64,000 nt of DNA from assembly GCA_963846495.1 (NCBI GenBank), contig CAWJWP010000029.1:62001-126000 (forward strand). Reading direction: 5' to 3'. The translations under genes and the position numbers were made by a program. Positions 19,511 to 27,619 of this stretch are shown here, one piece after another. Source of the DNA: DASYQD01 sp963846495 (GTDB lineage: Bacteria; Acidobacteriota; Thermoanaerobaculia; Multivoradales; JAIOJS01). Numbering within the stretch: position 1 is the stretch's first letter; every line of letters starts with the position of its first letter. The notes beneath the pieces are model-generated. The model was not told the origin of the DNA. It did no database searches and saw nothing but the letters and a program-made list of their open reading frames with translations.

Positions 19511-21563
19511 CGAGGAGCGCGGCGTCCTCTACTTCGCCGACGGCGCCCTGCACCAGGTGTGGAGGGTCCGCCTCGGCGAGCCGATCGCGGGTGCTGTGGA
19601 AACCGTGGTGCCCGAGGAGGACGGCAGCCTGCGCTACGTCTTCGACCGGCACGGTCACCACCTGCGAACCGAGGACGCCATAACCGGTCAGGTGCTGCTC
19701 ACGTTCACCTACGCCAATTTTGCGTTCTCCGGTGGCCGCTTTCGCCACCTCCTGACGCGCATCGAAGACCCCTTCGGCAATGCGACGGTCGTCCACCGCG
19801 GAGCGAACGGCGACGCCACTGCCATCGTGGGACCCTACGGCCACACGACGACGCTGCAGATCGATGCGGCCACCGGCTATCTGCAGCAAGCCTCGGGCGG
19901 AGGCGCCACGGTCGCAGTGAGCCACGATGCCGACGGTCTGCTGCGATCGCTGACCGATCCACGCTCGGGCACCTACGAGTTCGACTACGACACCGACGGC
20001 CGGCTGTCTCACGTCGCCGACCCAGGCGGCGGCAGCCTGGCCCTCACCTACACCAAGCTGGCCGGTGAAGCCGGCTGGAAGGTGCGGCAGCAGACGGCGA
20101 TGGGGCGAACGAGCCAGATCGAGGTGTTCCTGCCGCCGGAGGACGCCAGCGTGTCGACTCCCGTCGGCGCTGACGACCGCATGCTGCGGGTGTACACCGA
20201 TGCGGCCGGAGTCGTGACCGAGATGAGGGAGACGCGTGCAGCGCGAGCGAGCGTTCGCGCCGCCGATGGCACCACCTCCGAAGCGGCACTGGCGCCGGAC
20301 CCGGTGCTTAAGGACTTGGCGCCTTATCCCCAGCTGGGGACGATGACGACCCCCGGCGGGCTGCGCGGTCTTGTGACGGCGAGCCGGCCGCCGAGTAATA
20401 CCTTGGGCGCCGTGTGGAGCGAGACCGTGAGCGCCAACGGCCGCACTGCCGTGACGACGTTCACCCGGGCGAGCGGTGGCAATCCGGCGAGCGTCACGCA
20501 GACGTCGCCGGGCGCTCGCGAGGTCACCGCCATCGTCGATACCTTCGGTCGCTTGACCCAATCTCAGGTACCAGGGATCACGCCTGTCGTGCCGTCGTAC
20601 GACGGCCGCGGCAGGCTCTCGAGCGTGAGCCAAGGCGGGCGTCAGTCGACGTGGAGCTACGATCCGCAGGGGTTCGTGCAGAGCGTCACCGATCCGCTGC
20701 TGCACACGGTGTCGTTCGAACGCGACGCGCGCGGTCGCGTAACCAAGCAGACGCTGCCCGACTTGCGCGAGGTGGGCTTCGGCTACGACGCGAGTGGCAA
20801 CCTCACGTCGCTCACGCCTCCGAGCCGACCGGCGCACACCTTTGGCTACAACTCCGTCGACCAGCTCGAGTCCGCGACGCCGCCGAGTGTTTTGACAGAG
20901 ACCGACGCGACGAGCTACGTCTACAACCTCGATCACCAGCTCGAGCTCGTCACCCGTCCCGACGAGCTCACCATCGACCCTGCCTACGACGGCACCACCG
21001 GGCGGCTCACCGCGCTGGCGACGCCGACCGGCACGACGAGCTACGTCTACGACCCGGCCAGCGGCCGGCTCGCCAGCATGTCGGCGCCGGCGGGCGGCGG
21101 AACCATCAGCTATGGCTACGACGGCCCGGTGCTCACCAGCGTCACCCAGAGCGGACCGGCCGCGGGCTCGGTTGCCTACGCCTACGACCGCGCTGCCGAT
21201 GGCAGCTCCAACTTCTGGCTCGCCTCACGAACGATCAATGACGACGCGGGGACGAGCGTCAGCTACCAATACGACGCCGACGGGCTGCTCACCGCTGCCG
21301 GACCGTTGCAGATCCATCGCGACGGCACCAACGGCGCGCTCACCGGTACGGCCCTGCTGCAAGACCGGCGAAACCCTCGAGCGCAACGCATACGGCGAGG
21401 TGACGCGCTTGAGAGCCGGCTGGAGCGAGCCAGGCTGTGCGCCCTTGCCGCCGCCCTTTGCCGGCTGCACCATCGTCCTCGAACAGAACTACGTCCGCGA
21501 CGCCGCCGGCCGCATCACCGGCAAGACGGAGACGCTGCGTCACCCGTGGGGCACGACGAGTGA
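19206..21563 (+). CDS. Giant Rhs protein, segment 3 (last NHL repeats and YD repeats)
   Basis: Reads in the third frame from about 19206 to 21362 (719 residues). It finishes the NHL propeller (VGLDGTVYVIDRLNRRIRTI, FADGALHQVWRV) and then enters classic YD/Rhs repeats: YVFDRHGHHLRTEDAITG, YEFDYDTDGRLSHVADPGG, WSYDPQGFVQSVTDPL, FGYDASGNLTSLTPP, YVYDPASGRLASM. These build the hollow beta-cocoon that encloses the C-terminal toxin in Rhs/TcC proteins. The frame changes once more at G21363: the sequence ..LLQ should continue TGETLERNAYGEV, which is found if that G is skipped. The tail to 21563 is not coding. Confidence 0.8.
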   Translation, partial: RIRSTWSWVVAGVPRLYGGNETVFAGDNRPASTSTRFFLPTHLSVGLDGTVYVIDRLNRRIRTISSAERVDTLVGGGDLLPVGDGLAATRAMLADPSGIALDEERGVLYFADGALHQVWRVRLGEPIAGAVETVVPEEDGSLRYVFDRHGHHLRTEDAITGQVLLTFTYANFAFSGGRFRHLLTRIEDPFGNATVVHRGANGDATAIVGPYGHTTTLQIDAATGYLQQASGGGATVAVSHDADGLLRSLTDPRSGTYEFDYDTDGRLSHVADPGGGSLALTYTKLAGEAGWKVRQQTAMGRTSQIEVFLPPEDASVSTPVGADDRMLRVYTDAAGVVTEMRETRAARASVRAADGTTSEAALAPDPVLKDLAPYPQLGTMTTPGGLRGLVTASRPPSNTLGAVWSETVSANGRTAVTTFTRASGGNPASVTQTSPGAREVTAIVDTFGRLTQSQVPGITPVVPSYDGRGRLSSVSQGGRQSTWSYDPQGFVQSVTDPLLHTVSFERDARGRVTKQTLPDLREVGFGYDASGNLTSLTPPSRPAHTFGYNSVDQLESATPPSVLTETDATSYVYNLDHQLELVTRPDELTIDPAYDGTTGRLTALATPTGTTSYVYDPASGRLASMSAPAGGGTISYGYDGPVLTSVTQSGPAAGSVAYAYDRAADGSSNFWLASRTINDDAGTSVSYQYDADGLLTAAGPLQIHRDGTNGALTGTALLQDRRNPRAQRIRRGDALESRLERARLCALAAALCRLHHRPRTELRPRRRRPHHRQDGDAASPVGHDE

Positions 21564-22950
21564 GACGCATAGCTACGTCTACATCTCCGACGCGGCCGGG
21601 CGCCTGGTGCAGGTCGACCGCGACGGCGCGGTGTGGGAAACGTTCGGCTACGACGGAAACTCAAACCGCACCTGGTGGACGGGGCCCTGGGGCGCCGGCA
21701 TGGCGACCTACGACGCCCAGGACCGCCTGCTCACCTACGGCGGCAAGACCTACACCTACACCGCCAACGGCGAGCTCGCGACGAAGTCCGACGGCGCGGC
21801 GACCGTCCGCTACACCTACGACGTCATGGGCAACCTGCGCCGCGTGCAGCTTCCCGACGGAGTCGTCATCGACTACGTCATCGATGCCGCCAACCGCCGG
21901 ATAGGCAAGCAAATCAACGGCGCGTTGGTGAAGGGCTTCCTCTACGGCGCCGGCGCCTCACCCGTCGCCGAGCTCGACACCAGCGGCAACGTGGTCTCGA
22001 CCTTCATCTACGCCACGGGCGGCAATGTGCCCAACGCGATGGTGCGAGGGGGAGCCACCTACCGTATTGTCACCGACCACCTAGGCAGCGTCCGCTGGGT
22101 GCTCGACGCCCAGACCGGTGCCGTGGCGCAGCGGATTGACTACGACCCCTTCGGCCGGGTCACCCTCGACACGAACCCGAGCTTCCAGCCCTTTGGCTTC
22201 GCCGGCGGGCTTTACGACTACCAAACAGGGCTGGTCCGGTTCGGAGCGAGAGACTACGACGCGGAAACGGGGCGGTGGACGAGCAAGGACCCCATCGGTT
22301 TCGCCGGTGGTGACACCAACCTCTACGGCTACGTCGTAGCCGATCCGATCAATGGCATCGATCCCGACGGTTTGCGTATGGCCTACGCGGACCCTGGAGC
22401 GTCGTGGTGGGACAAGCTGGGCATCGATCGGGTCGCGATTGCCGACAGCTACTTGGCGTGGGGCGAGGGAAACAAACGGGCGTGGAAGGCGTTCGTGATG
22501 GGGAAGACGGGTCTGACCAGTGCCGAGTTCGACGCACTGGCAGAGAACTTCTGGTTCTCCCTCGGCTTTGCGATGCCCGCGGGACGGGCTACCGGTGCCA
22601 ACTTAAGGCCTTATGGGGGGCGGGGCGGAGGCCATCATGTGCCGGCGAAGAGTGCTTTCACGGGGTCAATCGGTTACGATGTCAATGCTGCTCTTGCAAT
22701 TCCTAACGCCGAGCTACTTCGGCTGGGCGTCTCCCACAGCGCAGTCACGGGTGCTCAGATGACTGGCTACCGGGCGTTTGCGCAAGCCGGTGGGCCGCTG
22801 ACGTGGGAGGCCGTGGCAACTATAGAAACGAATGCACTGGTGCGGGGTGGTATGGCACCCGAAATGGCGGGTGCGACGGTGTCACAGGCTATCCAGGCAC
22901 TACGACAAGCAGGGGTGCCAGGGCCGACGCGGATTCCCTGGGGAGGCTAG
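21364..22950 (+). CDS. Giant Rhs protein, segment 4 (Rhs core end and GHH-type nuclease-like toxin tip)
   Basis: Reads in the original frame for 528 residues. It completes the YD repeats and reaches the Rhs-associated core: VRFGARDYDAETGRWTSKDP, FAGGDTNLYGYV, and NGIDPDGL near 22370, the kind of motif at which Rhs proteins self-cleave to free the tip. The variable tip (22376-22950, about 190 aa) contains GGRGGGHHVPAKSAF, then ALAIPNAELLRLGVSHSAVTG and a final GVPGPTRIPWGG. A GHH triplet with a following His fits the GHH-signature HNH/EndoVII-like nuclease toxins, but the family call is made from memory of the motif. Base composition drops towards the 3' end (A/T-rich codons after about 22600), as expected for a swapped tip. 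An immunity candidate begins 2 bp after the stop. Confidence 0.85.
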   Translation, partial: TGETLERNAYGEVTRLRAGWSEPGCAPLPPPFAGCTIVLEQNYVRDAAGRITGKTETLRHPWGTTSETHSYVYISDAAGRLVQVDRDGAVWETFGYDGNSNRTWWTGPWGAGMATYDAQDRLLTYGGKTYTYTANGELATKSDGAATVRYTYDVMGNLRRVQLPDGVVIDYVIDAANRRIGKQINGALVKGFLYGAGASPVAELDTSGNVVSTFIYATGGNVPNAMVRGGATYRIVTDHLGSVRWVLDAQTGAVAQRIDYDPFGRVTLDTNPSFQPFGFAGGLYDYQTGLVRFGARDYDAETGRWTSKDPIGFAGGDTNLYGYVVADPINGIDPDGLRMAYADPGASWWDKLGIDRVAIADSYLAWGEGNKRAWKAFVMGKTGLTSAEFDALAENFWFSLGFAMPAGRATGANLRPYGGRGGGHHVPAKSAFTGSIGYDVNAALAIPNAELLRLGVSHSAVTGAQMTGYRAFAQAGGPLTWEAVATIETNALVRGGMAPEMAGATVSQAIQALRQAGVPGPTRIPWGG

Positions 22951-22952
22951 TA

Positions 22953-23330
22953 ATGCCAAGCGTCGAAATTGAGGAATTCGCCAGATTGCTGGTGCACCAC
23001 GTACGAGACGCGGCTGTTCGGAACTGCGATACCTTCTTGAGACCCGATGCTCATTCGCCTGTTGCGAAGAGATGGAGAGCTGCTGCAGTCCGGCCGGAGG
23101 ATCTGCGGATTGCCATTCCTGACATCATTGATGAAGCGATGTTTTCCGTTCTCCAAGCCATCGACCAGGGACTGCTGCATTTGAAGTTTGTCGGCAGTAA
23201 CGGGGAGGAGGTTGACCTCACAGAGGAGGGGCTCGGCGAACTATCCGGCTGGTATATGGGCAGCGGTGGATGGCGGGCCATGTTCTCCGCCGAGCGCTTC
23301 GTGGACGACTTCGCGGACCTAGCCGAATAG
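22953..23330 (+). CDS. Putative immunity protein for the Rhs toxin tip
   Basis: A 125-aa, acidic protein (MPSVEIEEFARLLVHHVRDA...FVDDFADLAE) whose ATG lies 2 bp after the stop of the Rhs gene, with GGGGAGG overlapping the end of that gene as ribosome-binding site. No signal peptide or membrane segment is present, as expected for a cytoplasmic antidote to a nuclease. No Pfam-type motif was recognised. The assignment rests on position, size, charge and low GC content relative to the Rhs core; it is inference but follows the usual toxin-immunity gene order of polymorphic toxin loci. Confidence 0.65.
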   Translation: MPSVEIEEFARLLVHHVRDAAVRNCDTFLRPDAHSPVAKRWRAAAVRPEDLRIAIPDIIDEAMFSVLQAIDQGLLHLKFVGSNGEEVDLTEEGLGELSGWYMGSGGWRAMFSAERFVDDFADLAE

Positions 23331-23846
23331 CCCGACATCGAGGAGACGAGTCGCCACGTCGTTTATCAGAGGAGCCCGCCCTGCACACCGACCCGCCCTG
23401 ATGCTTCGCTGAGCATCAGTGGCGCGTGCGAGGCGGCCCGGCCTCCTCTTCGAGCGTCGGAGCCTTCGACGAGCCCGGCCCAGGCGGCGGCGGGGGTGTC
23501 CGTCCCTACGGGCACGGACAGGCCCGCTCCCGGGCAAGGGCCGCGCCCGGCGACCCGGTCACGTCCCCTTGCAGGTCGCTGTTTGATAAGGCGCCTATCG
23601 GACCCTGCCCTCGGCCGCCCCCGCCTTGGGCCGCGCGTGCGCGCGGCCTTTACATAACCTGAGGCTATGCAAACCTGGGCCGGGCTCGGAGCCGTGGCCT
23701 GCGAGCGGCAGGGGCTTTTCGAGGCGAGCTTCAGCGACGCACAGGCTTTTGCTCTGCTGCGCAGAGTCGAGCTGGCGGTGCTTTTTCTGCTGACGATCGG
23801 CAACACCGAGCCGAACTAGCCCTCGCCAGGGCGAGGCTACCGCCGT
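23331..23846. other. Non-coding stretch between the immunity gene and the IS element
   Basis: No conserved coding frame was found in 516 bp. It holds a perfect 8-bp-arm hairpin at 23398-23419 (CTGATGCT..AGCATCAG) and a GC-rich hairpin followed by TTT at 23629-23651. A 50-codon plus-strand frame (23667-23819, MQTWAGLGAVACERQG...) is intact but has no recognised homology. The region probably contains debris from past tip exchanges. Confidence 0.4.
23629..23651 (+). terminator. Candidate hairpin terminator after the Rhs/immunity genes
   Basis: GGCCGCGCG and CGCGCGGCC arms form a 9-bp GC stem with a 2-base loop, followed by TTTA. The T-tract is short, so intrinsic termination is only possible, not certain. 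Confidence 0.35.
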
Positions 23847-23854
23847 GCTCGCGG
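23847..23854. repeat. Left 8-bp target-site duplication of the IS256-family element
   Basis: GCTCGCGG abuts the left end of the element and recurs exactly at 25194-25201 on the right, the duplication length reported for IS256-family insertions. Confidence 0.8.
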
Positions 23855-25193
23855 AGTTGTGTCCGTCAAGTTCTGCAAAAGGGTGGTTGGCCCCTAGAGT
23901 CACTTCTGGTCATGCCGCGGCGCGAAGTCGGTCCTTCTTGTGCTCCTTGAGCAGGTCCATGTTTAGGTAGCGGATCGCCTCGATCCAGTTCTCGTGCGTT
24001 TCGACGGCGAGGGCCCGCACCAGCCGCAGACAGCTGCGTTCGTGGGGAAGATGCGGATGACGTGGGTGCGCCTCTTGAGCTCCTGGTTCAGCCGTTCGAG
24101 CAGGTTGGTCGACTGCAGGTGCTTGTGGTGCTGAATGGGGAGGCGGCAGAAGCTGAAGGTCTCTTCGATCGTCTCCTCGACCCAGTTGCACAGCTTCGGG
24201 TACTTCGCCTGCCACTTGGCGAGCCACGAGGCGAGATCGGCTCGAGCTTCTTTGAGGTCCCGGCGGTCGTAGAGCCAGCGGAGCTCTTGCAAGCAGTCGT
24301 CGTTCTGTCGCCGTGGCAGGTGGTCCAAGGCGTTGCGCAGGAAGTGGACATAGCAGCGTTGCCACGATGCCTCCGGCAGGACCTCTCGGATCGCCGCCTT
24401 CAAGCCCGGGTGGTCGTCGGTGACGGCAAACTCCACCCCGGCCAAGCCTCGCTCCCGTAGCCGCAGGAGAAAGTCCCGCCAGCTGGTTGCGCTCTCCCGG
24501 TTGGCCATCTCCACTGCCAGCACACAGCGCCGCCCTTCCCAGTTGATCCCTAACGCGATGAGCACCGCCTGGCTGCCAATGATCCCCTCCTGCCGCACGC
24601 GCTCGTACCGGGCGTCCAGGATCAGGTAGGGGTACTCCTCCTCCAAACGGCGCTTGGCAAACTGCTCCAGCTGCTCATCCAGACGCTGGTTGATGTCGCT
24701 GATCGCCGAGGCGCTGAAGGCATGACCACAGAGCTCCTCGGTGATCGCCTTGACCTTCCGCGTCGACACACCCTGCACGTACATCTCGGCGAGCGCTGCC
24801 ACCAGCGCCTTCTCGCTTCTCTGGTACCGCTCGAAAAGCTGGGTCGAGAAGCGGCCGTCGCGATCCTGCGGCACTCGCAGCTCCAAAGCTCCCACCCGTG
24901 TCACCAGACTCCGCGTGTAGTACCCACTCCGGTACCCCAAACGCGCCGGCGTTCGCTCTCCCTTGCTCGCCTGGACCGTCTCCTCCATCTCCGACTCGAG
25001 CACCTCCTGCAGCACCGCTCGCACCACACCACGCAGAAACTCCTCCTCACCACCCACCAGCTCTTTCCAGTTCTGCCTCTCCGGCTTACCCTTGTCTCGG
25101 GCCATGGTCTCCTCCTAGCTGTCTCAGGTTTGGTCACCAAAGACTCTAGGGCCGAGACCTTGGCCCTCTTTGCAGAACTATCCGGACGCTACC
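23855..25193 (-). mobile_element. IS256-family insertion sequence (1,339 bp)
   Basis: The element is bounded by identical 8-bp repeats. Its ends are imperfect inverted repeats: left AGTTGTGTCCGTCAAGTTCT, right end read inwards GGTAGCGTCCGGATAGTTCT. Both continue with GCAAA and share the GTCCG and AGTTCTGCAAA blocks at the same spacing, a layout also found at IS256 ends. The inner parts of both ends also share GGCCC(C)TAGAGTC. It encodes one minus-strand transposase interrupted by a 1-base deletion. The right boundary sits at the edge of a large palindrome (25198-25283). Length and end structure are normal for the family, so the insertion appears recent even if its transposase is now broken. 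Confidence 0.85.
23910..25105 (-). CDS. IS256-family (mutator type) transposase, frameshifted near its C-terminus
   Basis: The ATG at 25105 follows AGGAGGAGACC on the minus strand. The protein has the mutator-transposase pattern: TPARLGYRSGYYTRSLVTRV, VPQDRDGRFSTQLFERYQRS, LAEMYVQGVSTRKVKAI, the first catalytic Asp in YLILDARYERVR, the second in EFAVTDDHPGLK, and the C-terminal Glu region STNLLERLNQELKRR. After THVIRIFP the original frame runs on as non-homologous sequence. The expected ending (HERSCLRLVRALAVETHENW, AIRYLNMDLLKEHKK) lies in the next frame, down to a TGA at 23910. One base appears missing in the G run at 24044-24047 of the plus strand. Corrected length is about 398 aa, normal for the family. 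Whether the shift is biological or a homopolymer error is not decidable here. Confidence 0.9.
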
Positions 25194-25201
25194 GCTCGCG
25201 G
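25194..25201. repeat. Right 8-bp target-site duplication of the IS256-family element
   Basis: Exact copy of GCTCGCGG at 23847-23854. Its last four bases are also the first bases of the palindrome arm at 25198. Confidence 0.8.
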
Positions 25202-25283
25202 CCGTCAAGGCTGCCCTCCGCCTGGCTGCGCGAGGCTCCGGCACCGGCGCGGCGTGCGCCGCTCCGGTGACCTTGACGGCCGC
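25198..25283. repeat. Nested palindrome that received the IS insertion
   Basis: Arms of 13 bp, GCGGCCGTCAAGG (25198-25210) and CCTTGACGGCCGC (25271-25283), are perfect complements. An inner pair, CACCGGCGCGGC and GCCGCTCCGGTG, pairs at 11 of 12 positions. It could be a strong hairpin or a REP-like intergenic element; no coding frame is supported. Confidence 0.55.
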
Positions 25284-25368
25284 TGCGCGCTGCGGTGCGA
25301 GTGAAGTGCGGGCGAGGGGGACGGAACGGGCTCCGGTTCCAGAGCTCTCCTGGGAGCCCCGCGCAGCG

Positions 25369-25581
25369 CTATCTGCCGGCGCCGTACTTGGCGACCAGGC
25401 CGTCGATGTGCTCGAGCACCGAGCGGCGGGCGTGCGGCGGCAGCTTCTCGACGCGGCGTAGCTCGCGCAGCAGGCGCTGATTGACGGGCGGCTTGCGCAC
25501 CGTCACCGCGCGGCGGCCGAGCAGCTGGTCGACGGAGAGGCCGAGCGCGGCGGCGAGGCGCTGTCTCGAGGCGATCGGAAC
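25369..25581 (-). pseudogene. C-terminal fragment of an XRE/HTH-type regulator
   Basis: The minus strand reads ASRQRLAAALGLSVDQLLGR followed by RAVTVRKPPVNQRLLRELRR and a helical tail ending KYGAGR and a TAG at 25369. The first part matches the last helix of the HTH_3/XRE fold (RLAxALGLSVDxLLG), the rest the usual basic linker and helical tail. The upstream helices are missing and no start codon is available, so it is a remnant. It is unrelated in orientation to the toxin pieces around it and suggests that several insertions or recombinations have shaped this region. Confidence 0.55.
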
Positions 25582-25611
25582 GGCGGCGGGGCGAATAGTC
25601 GGTGCACTCGA

Positions 25612-25907
25612 CTGGGTGTCCCGCGCAGCAACCCCGCAGAGTGGCGGCGACTTAGGAATCTATGGGATGAGACCGGCAATGGTCGCGTACTGAGCGAAGC
25701 CAACCGGCGGGCGATTGCTCGCGGGCGTACTCCCGTCGTTGACGACGAATGGATCAGAGTGTTCCCCGAAGACGCCCGCTACGTGGGTCAGCAAATTCGT
25801 GTGCGCCACATTCAAGGCTCTCCGTTCACGGTGCCGCTTCCTGAGGGCCGGCACCTGATGCGCATATGCCCGGCGGGTTCCGATACAGTCCTGGCGGGCC
25901 TGGATGA
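25612..25907 (+). pseudogene. Orphan, decayed Rhs-type toxin tip
   Basis: The plus strand reads NPAEWRRLRNLWDE, then SEANRRAIARGRTPVVDDEW, IRVFPEDARYVGQQIRVRHI and QGSPFTVPLPEGRHL. The expected ending DAHMPGGFRYSPGGPG is in the adjacent frame, so one base is missing near 25857, and the stop is TGA at 25905-25907. The GRxPxVDxEW...PEDAxxxGxxI..H..G.P.TVPLP..RHLDAHMPGG pattern is the kind of C-terminal tip found on Rhs and other polymorphic toxins. No Rhs core precedes it, so it is a displaced orphan tip. Its stop overlaps the ATG of the following gene (ATGA), as in intact toxin-immunity pairs. Confidence 0.6.
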
Positions 25908-26384
25908 AAGCCGACTATTGGTGCAACGAATGACGTCCACAGTGTCCCCTGATCATCCGCGGCAGAGGCTCCTCTTCTTTGTGACCGATGAAGTCGATGA
26001 AACACTTCGTAATGCGATCGTCTCTTTGTTGATCGCTTGGCGATATCCAGGACGTGGTTACTAGGCGCGCCTGAATTCGTGAGTGCTAGCGAAGATCCTA
26101 GAGACCTCGACCCTGGAGATGTGCCGGTCGACACGACTGGTGGATACTTAGAGATTTACACGGCTCTTCCGCCGTGGGCTCTTCCGCGAGAGATCGATCT
26201 GAGGCATTACCAAGAAGTCTCGACGCTTGTCGGTGCGTTGCAGCAATTTTCCAGCCAGCGCGGCTTGACGTTCGAGCTTGAACTCGATGGCAACTTCGTT
26301 GGCGCTGTGAAGCAGGGGCAGCTAGATCACACTTTGTCCGAAGGGTTACTTGGCGAGTGGCGCCGAGGACTCGGCATCGCGTAA
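25904..26384 (+). pseudogene. Decayed immunity gene of the orphan toxin tip
   Basis: The ATG at 25904 overlaps the toxin stop. The protein reads across three frames: MKADYWCNE; then MTSTVSPDHPRQRLLFFVTD and on to LLIAWRYP; then RTWLLGAPEFVSASEDPRDL to the stop at 26384. Each change needs about one missing base. The pieces have the composition of a cytoplasmic immunity protein of roughly 160 aa. No family was recognised. Multiple lesions in both halves of the module argue for real decay instead of a single sequencing error. Confidence 0.5.
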
Positions 26385-26701
26385 GTGCCGGTCGCTGCCC
26401 GTGGCTTGCGAGCGCCCGGCTTAAGACAGGGTCGGTGGGGTCGTCTACAAGCACCTGGATAGGCTCGCTCCTGAGCACCGACCGCCTGGGTCGAGAGGTG
26501 CGAGGCCTTGATAGGCTGCCAGCAGCGAGCGAGGGAAGCTGGGTCCTCCAGCGAGCCGTCCCGAGAAGGGCATCCCCGGACCCGCTGGCAGAAATAAATG
26601 CCGACCGGGGCCCTCATCGCAGCCAGTGGCATTCTGCCAATGTTCACAGGCAAGGCAAGGTCCGTCACTAGCGCAACGGTCTTCCCGGTAGGATCTCCGC
26701 C
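26385..26701. other. Intergenic gap, 317 bp
   Basis: A minus-strand frame at 26327-26668 is open but has no recognisable family features. Nothing else was identified apart from a GGATCTCC stretch just before the lipB start. Confidence 0.4.
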
Positions 26702-27619
26702 ATGTCGCCGCGGTGCGTCGAGTGGTGTTTCCTGGGCTCAGTCCCCTACGACGCCGCGGTGCGCCTGCAGAACGCGGTGCGCTGCGGCGTGCGTGATAGC
26801 ACAGGCCTTGAGCGGCTGCTATTGCTTGAGCATCCGCCAGTGTACACGTTGGGGCGAAATGCCGGCGATGGCGAGATCACTGCCGATGCCGGGTGGCTGG
26901 CTTCGCGTGGAATCGCTGTGTACGAGTCCGACCGCGGCGGACAGGCCACGTACCACGGGCCGGGGCAGCTGGTCGGTTATCCGATCCTCAACCTGTCGCC
27001 CGACCGGCGTGACGTGCGGCGCTACGTTGCGGATTTGTGCGAGGTGCTAGTGCGCACGCTCGGCGAGTTTGGCGTGGAGGCGGCGCCACGGCCGTCGCCG
27101 CACGTCGGGGTGTGGGTGGGGGAGGAGAAGATCGCTTCGCTGGGCGTGCATTTGTCGCGCTGGATCACCACTCACGGTTTCGCGCTCAATGTGACGACTG
27201 ACGTCGGCGCGTTCGCGGGCATCGTGCCGTGCGGGCTGCCCGGGCTCTCGCTCACCTCGATCGCGCGGCTGACGGGGCGTGAGTGGGGCGTCGAGGCGAT
27301 GGCGCGGCGGCTGGTGCCGCACTTCGCGGACGTGTTCGGCCGCGAGCTGGTGGAAGCGGCGCTGCCCGCGGACCTGTGGCCGGCAGGCGAAGCCAAGGCG
27401 CCTGCGTACAGTGAACGCGCCTGCGGCGACGGCGGACACGACTGCGACGGCGGTTGGCACGACTGCAGCTGTTCCCGCTCTCGCCGACGCCGCACGGGAG
27501 TGAGTCGTGCCCTGGACGCTGATCGAGCACACGGCCGACGTGGGGCTCGACGTGCGGGCGCCGACGCTCGACTCCCTCTTCATCGACGCCGCTGCAGGGC
27601 TCTTCGACGTCATCACTGA
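26702..27619 (+). CDS. lipB: Octanoyl-[acyl-carrier-protein]:protein N-octanoyltransferase
   Basis: LipB transfers octanoate from ACP to lipoyl domains, the first step of lipoate synthesis. The family signatures are present: LLLEHPPVYTLGR, RGGQATYHGPGQLVGYPI, the catalytic Lys K143 in EEKIASLGVHLSRW, and catalytic Cys C177 in IVPCGLPGLSLTSI. The conserved domain ends near residue 220. As read, the frame continues 113 bp into the archease gene, which is abnormal. An Ala/Thr-rich tail in the next frame stops at 27503, immediately before the archease start, so a further single-base insertion near 27400-27420 is likely and the real protein is probably about 266 aa. Confidence 0.9.
   Translation: MSPRCVEWCFLGSVPYDAAVRLQNAVRCGVRDSTGLERLLLLEHPPVYTLGRNAGDGEITADAGWLASRGIAVYESDRGGQATYHGPGQLVGYPILNLSPDRRDVRRYVADLCEVLVRTLGEFGVEAAPRPSPHVGVWVGEEKIASLGVHLSRWITTHGFALNVTTDVGAFAGIVPCGLPGLSLTSIARLTGREWGVEAMARRLVPHFADVFGRELVEAALPADLWPAGEAKAPAYSERACGDGGHDCDGGWHDCSCSRSRRRRTGVSRALDADRAHGRRGARRAGADARLPLHRRRCRALRRHH

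Noticed and set aside
14160..21370. Programmed +1 frameshifting in the Rhs gene
   Set aside because: Three shifts in one gene, plus identical shifts in unrelated genes, share no slippery codon, stop or Shine-Dalgarno stimulator. Consensus insertion error is simpler.
23667..23819. 50-codon plus-strand frame as a small toxin or immunity gene
   Set aside because: No ribosome-binding site, no homology recognised and no conserved context; left as part of the gap description.
23836..25195. GCTACCGC as target duplication of the IS element
   Set aside because: It occurs at 23836-23843 and 25188-25195, but the left copy is separated from the inverted repeat; GCTCGCGG abuts both ends when these are aligned at equal distance from GTCCG.
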